From positions 344,778 to 408,777 of the forward strand of contig MDYQ01000257.1 of the NCBI GenBank assembly GCA_003024175.1: DNA of 64,000 nt, read 5' to 3'. The notes beneath the pieces are model-generated. The model made no database searches. It was not told the origin of the DNA and saw only the letters and a list, made by a program, of their open reading frames with translations. Positions 59,708-64,000 of the stretch are shown one piece after another. The stretch comes from Planoprotostelium fungivorum. Lineage: Eukaryota > Evosea > Variosea > Cavosteliida > Cavosteliaceae. Every line of letters begins with the position of its first letter. Within the stretch, counting starts at the first letter, position 1. Position numbers and translations under genes: made by a program.

Positions 59708-60229
59708 GAGGTGTTTGTGTGTTGGTTGAAATGAACATTTCCTCACACAGAACAATAAGTTCCCTCTTCCCCTGCTTCTGCCATGAGATTGTCATGAGGG
59801 CATTCTGCCACAACGGATTCTAAGAGACGGAGTAAAGTTATAACTCCATTTCACAAGAATGGTGGTTGTGTGTGGGATCGCAATCCCATCACGTGATCTT
59901 CAGATCATGAGATGACTCGCTTCTGTTCGTTGAAACCAAGGTAAAAATACAAGATGCTTTACATACCAAAGCAGCCACCAAATACAGTCATGCAGCGTGA
60001 TATCTTCCCCTCAAACATACCTCCTCATTATTACCCTACCACGTCTTGTCCTGCTCCTTCTTGTCCTGCAGAACCTACTAAACCTAATCAAGTAATTTGC
60101 AAGCCTGGTTATTCTGCTCCTGGATATCCAGGCTACTCTTGAGTATCTTAGTAAAAGTTCTCGCTCGAAACGTTTGCCACTTGTCTCCAGATCCTTTCTG
60201 CCAGGGTGCCCAGGCTGTTTTTCGAAAAT
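59708..60229 (+). repeat. Dispersed repeat R2, copy B
   Basis: Second copy of R2, matching 55472-55943 in the same orientation, about 520 bp. It has an extra block of about 70 bp near 59970-60040. Its plus strand contains a Pro-rich ORF (MLYIPKQPPNTVMQRDIF, then CKPGYSAPGYPGYS) that copy A breaks with stops, so neither copy looks protein-coding today. Confidence 0.85.
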
Positions 60230-60292
60230 TTGGAAAAGCAGAATTCGCTTTTCAGGACTGTTGATCAGTGATCTTGCAAACAGGTAGATCAG

Positions 60293-60645
60293 ACCATTGA
60301 GAAAAAACAAGAATATACAAACCTAATAGCTCAAAAAACGAGAACCTTTTTTGCAACTACTTGCTGTCTCCTTTTGATTTTCTAGCAATCTCACATTTCA
60401 CAATGCCAAACTCTATCAAAATTGATACATGTTATGTTGTTTTGTAAAATCAGATGGTCAACTTTGATTAATCAGGTGATTGAACAAAATCGACAGATCT
60501 TTGCTAATACATCAGAGCCAATTGACAAATACAACAGACCGTGCATGTGCAGTCCTGATAAACCTCAACATATAAGAAAAAATTACATAAAATCAAAAAA
60601 AAAAAAAAAATACAGAAAATCCCAAATTATTACTCACCGCGCGTG
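60293..60645 (+). repeat. Dispersed repeat R1, copy B (empty MITE site)
   Basis: 353-bp match to 54484-54980 in the same orientation. At 60327-60337 it reads cctaatagctc, the unoccupied form of the MITE site seen in copy A. An adenine run of about 15 lies at 60595-60610. No coding potential. Confidence 0.85.
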
Positions 60646-61433
60646 CGCGGACAGCTCAATTTTGACATATTTTTTTGTATTTTTTGCATGCTTCATTGAT
60701 AATTTATGTCATTTTTTGTCATATAATGTACCAACAAAGTTCAAACATGTAGATTACAGTTGATTTCAACAACTGAATTGAGAGTAAGTTGATTCTGACA
60801 CAAGATTGAATTAGTAGTGCCCAACACCTGGCTGAGAGACAAACATTTCTGGAAATAACATACATAGTTTGTCATATTGTCGTGACTACTGTCAGACATA
60901 AGGCCAAGTCCGTGAGAGATCACGGACGCACCAAATAATTGCCCCGATTACAACGGCCGGAGTTTCCCCGAATTTCCAACTTTCGAGAAACACGCCCTTT
61001 TCACGGAAACATTTCACCGGCTCTTTCCATGACTTTTATTGGACATTTCTACGTTCAAGAATGAACGATTTGAACACAATAAAATCACTTCTCAATTCTT
61101 CCACATAGGAAGCAACCAGCAGTTGTCACTCTTCTTTATCATTCTACGGGGTCTAAGGACCTCACATATCCTTCTAAATTGCATTTTGCTTCACCATTTC
61201 TACATAAGATATCAACAAGGTTGTAAAACTTCTTTAATTACAGCCACTTTGGCATTTGCAGATTCCTACGCATTCTTGTTTTTTCTCATTGGTCTGATGT
61301 AGTCACTCTTCCAAATTGTTACTGTTCTTGTTACATCATTGCTGCTGCATGTTTATAAAGTCATGTGCTTTTTAGGTAGACTTGTTTCAAACGTGTCCAC
61401 AGGTAACAACAACAGCTTGTTTGTTGATGTTAG
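60646..61433. other. AT-rich repeat-island spacer
   Basis: About 790 bp with long T and A runs and short ORFs on both strands lacking domains (60741-60923, 61039-61302). A GC-rich patch around 60905-61020 contains aattgccccgattacaacgg. No feature beyond repeat-like composition is supported. Confidence 0.35.
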
Positions 61434-61609
61434 TTCCTCCTTGTGTCTTTTGTATTTGAGTGTATAGATTTCCACCCAGACTGCATAAAGCAAGTACAGA
61501 GCGCGCAAACGCTTACAAATGTTTTGCAGAGGATTACCAAACAGAACACAGGAGGTGAGCGTTCAGTACAAGGAGAGTTGTAGAGAAATGGACTATAATA
61601 TTCCCTTTT
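61434..61609 (-). repeat. Inverted-repeat arm, right
   Basis: Reverse complement of 58946-59212, lacking the internal duplication of the left arm. The outer edges of both arms read aaaagggaatattatag when oriented outside to inside, and flanking bases diverge directly beyond. No target-site duplication is clear by eye. Confidence 0.75.
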
Positions 61610-62717
61610 ACTATGATGATTGACAAGATCATAACTCCATTATGCCTGTCTGATTCTCACTGCTTCTTAATTATATTGTTTTTATACGTATGGGAGTTGA
61701 AGACTTACATGTCATCTATCATGAGATACAAACATCATACTGAGGACGGCAGACAACCTCCAAAAGGAGCCAAGTCCATCCCACCAGATGCCTTTCATCA
61801 TGACGGTTTCACCTACCAGTATGACCTTCAGATGTTTGGAAAGATGCTTGAAGCAGGGGAGATAGGAGAAGACTTTAGCAATAGTGCACCTACAAGTTGA
61901 CATCAGCTTTCTGCCAGGTACTCTTGCTCCTTGGAAGGTTGAGAAGGTTATTGTGATGTCATTTGACATACTTGATTGAATTTTATTCAAATATCACTAT
62001 AAAAGTGCATTTGTTTTGTAGTGTCCCCTTTGCAGGAATTATACCCCATCCATTTGTGGACATGCATCTTGTTTTGTTTCTTGATTGCCTGCTGCACTGA
62101 TTGGACACAGGTCAAATACCTGCCATCTTTGACCACCACTGATAAAATCCTGAAAACTATTGTCATGTGGTGTGAAAATGACATAATTCTTACTCTGGTA
62201 AAATGTGTACACCTTGTAATAAATGCATACTATCAAGTAACTTGGCAGATAGAATGTGTTGCTCTTTGCTGAATAAATAATGCAACAAGCAGGATAGTTG
62301 AGTTGATGACTCCTCCTCCCACAAAGGATGTTGTTGAAGTGCATTACTGATCCATCCCACTGTACAGATTAGATGAGCATATGACAAAACATACCAGCAC
62401 TCTCAGGGTTTTTGTGCAGGAGAATTCCATTCATAAGAATTTTAAAATCATCTTGGTTTGGTTGACGGATTTTAGAGGCATAGAATATCATCAATCTTAC
62501 AGAATTAAGTACTGGTGTATCCAAAGGCTCACCCCATGTCATTTCCAGGCTGCCTTGCTAAAGCTCTCATCATCTCTCTACTGAAATTACCAGGAGGCTC
62601 TCCTACTCAGTTGAGAAGTCAACAAATCAAGATTTCCCACCTAAATGATGATTTCTCCACGTTACATCTGCTTGTATTGGATCAATGCAAGAATATCTCA
62701 ACTGCTCTCTGTTGAAA
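61610..62717. other. Repeat-island right flank, no gene recognised
   Basis: About 1.1 kb of AT-rich DNA. A plus ORF at 61710-61900 contains HHTEDGRQPPKGAKSIPPDA and FTYQYDLQMFGKMLEAGEIG, a natural-looking run, but no family and no clear splice partners. ORFs at 62039-62387 (both strands) do not look coding. This edge precedes resumption of ordinary gene structure. Confidence 0.35.
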
Positions 62718-63949
62718 TCAGAGGATTGATTGTTCAAATACATACGATATGATAGAGCTGCTGGTCATGAATGGAGTAGAACCAGCCTCCTTTTGCATTG
62801 AGCTAATGAGACGATCCGTTCTGATGGATGTATTTTTGAAAAAAATCAGATTTTGGAAGAGTCTCCTGTGAAAACCTACAGCAATGATGCAATGGCTTTG
62901 CATGACACTCACCAGCATACTTTTGGTTGTATAGAGATTCAGTATCACCAATGAGTGCCTTGTGCATCATGTGTTTGACGCTTGTCCTCTCGTCCTATGT
63001 CTATTATTCAAGCTGTCAATGAAATGGAGTAACTCACTGCAAAATGATTCCTCATCAGTTTCTCAATGTCTCTCATCTCTCCCTGTGAATATTCCAGGTT
63101 TCTGGGTACAGTTGGTGTGGATGTATCATCAAAGGGGATCATACAGATATGATCCAAGGCTGTGTGTATTGCTGTGGATCTGTACCGTTTAGGGTGATCC
63201 TGCAAGTGGTGTAACATTTGACGTGGGCTGAATATCTCTGCCATCATCTATAGACAATTCAATGCCGTCATGTAATGAAACAGATGACCAACCTGAATGT
63301 AATGTCTTTGGGTGGTATCATCAACCTCCTCTACAACTTGTGGAAATTCCATATCAATAGCATGTGAATCCTCCCACAACTGAGCATCGACGAAGACTTT
63401 GAATCTGAGGCGGTGTACATCCGTACTCCCTCTCAGCCCTGATGTCTTTAGGAGTGATCCAATCTATAACAGGATCAGATGATACTTCAATAGAAGAGTC
63501 ACCTTGATCGTGTGTTTTAATTGATGAAGAAAATCATCGTCATCTTTGAGGGACGAGAGGTACTGATAACACTGGTCTAAAACCTTGTGATCTATATTGA
63601 TGGATGACCAATTGCACCATACTCACCTCCCTCTCAGTTCCCTCTCTTGTCAACCTTATGATTTCTTCAAATTTCCTGTCTAGTATGTGATTCAATATTC
63701 TTTGATATCTTTGATATTGACCAGTCCTTTCTCTGTCCGCAAATCTCTTGACAGTAGAATAACTCAGAATATCCCCTCTTTTCCTCAAAAAATTGTTGAG
63801 TTCATCATCACTAGAGAAGATCAGTTGCACAGACTACATCTTCAGTACTCGTTGATCAATTCCAGGTACATCTGCAGCTGACTCTCACTCACTAGATCCT
63901 CGAGATTGATTTTTGATGTCAGATACTCAGGTGCTTGATCTTTTCGCAT
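62718..63949 (-). CDS. Unrecognised multi-exon protein
   Basis: Seven or more exons with short GTGAG introns, as in the left part of the window. The first visible coding sequence is MRKDQAPEYLTSKINLEDL (63949; the true start may lie beyond the window). A 60-nt intron follows, then VQLIFSSDDELNNFLRKRGD and YQRYQRILNHILDRKFEEII. Further exons read VLDQCYQYLSSLKDDDDFL, GLRGSTDVHRLRFKVFVDAQ, LWEDSHAIDMEFPQVVEEV, HPKRYRSTAIHTALDHICMI, MHKALIGDTESLYNQKYA and FHRRLFQNLIFFKNTSI, ending FEQSIL at 62718. It is helical and charged and has no motif I know. Its intron style shows that the repeat island lies within one genome rather than at a foreign end. Confidence 0.5.
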
Positions 63950-64000
63950 TGAAGCTACAGCAACACTGTGATTTCAGTCATTCTTTCGTGTTAAAGCAAG

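Noticed and set aside
61613-61900. Possible exon with SIPPDAFHHDGFTYQYDLQM
   Set aside because: Natural-looking composition but no partner exons or family; left as unassigned rather than a gene.
53930-62717. Contamination from another organism
   Set aside because: Composition differs, but the nuclease gene's introns (40-68 nt, one 209 nt) and the short-intron gene at 62.7 kb resemble the left part; only read support across the junctions would settle it.

Overview
The window is nuclear DNA from a compact, gene-dense, intron-rich eukaryote. From 1 to about 53.9 kb genes sit tens to hundreds of bases apart on alternating strands. Almost all are cut by very short introns of about 40-70 nt that start GTGAG (rarely GC) and end in AG. 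The gene set (ESCRT-II, Beclin, DOP1, Rab11, anaphase-promoting complex, peroxisomal ABC transporter, cytosolic ribosomal proteins) is typically eukaryotic. The porphobilinogen synthase is of the zinc-cysteine type rather than the plant/algal type. A free-living protist, perhaps an amoebozoan, fits best, but that is inference; the sequence alone does not name the lineage.

Layout, left to right: a SEC14/GOLD lipid-transfer protein (5' end cut by the window edge), ALAD, a secreted esterase-DOMON fusion, a small Cys-rich membrane protein, SNF8/VPS22, mitochondrial p32, SPRTN protease, an unrecognised gene, Pelota, Beclin 1, an LRR protein, an F-box/RCC1 protein, a Mediator-11-like and a BORCS7-like small protein head to head, Rab11, an ABCD half-transporter, two unrecognised genes, a putative saposin-like secreted protein, a small mitochondrial-looking ORF, DOP1, an RRM-less calcipressin-like protein, an RCC1-repeat protein, uS11, DUS3, a coiled-coil protein, uS19, a CUB-type membrane protein, a large SAC9-type phosphoinositide phosphatase, APC5, OLA1 and two very small predicted genes.

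From about 53.9 to 62.7 kb the character changes. The DNA is visibly more AT-rich and repetitive, with two copies each of two dispersed repeats (R1, R2), a nested 136-bp MITE with its empty site preserved in the other R1 copy, long inverted-repeat arms around about 2.2 kb, and hairpins. In the middle is one real multi-exon gene: a Crinkler/RHS-type P-loop NTPase fused to a restriction-endonuclease-like nuclease. It carries a single N with a 169-bp duplicated, slightly diverged block on either side, which looks like an unmerged haplotype overlap. From 62.7 kb to the window end ordinary short-intron gene structure resumes with an unrecognised minus-strand gene.

Functionally the left 53 kb is a mixed housekeeping neighbourhood. 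Membrane traffic and lipid signalling (SEC14, SNF8, Beclin, BORC-like, Rab11, DOP1, SAC9) is over-represented, but nothing suggests co-regulation beyond shared divergent promoters. The accessory interest lies in the 54-62.6 kb repeat island and its NTPase-nuclease gene.
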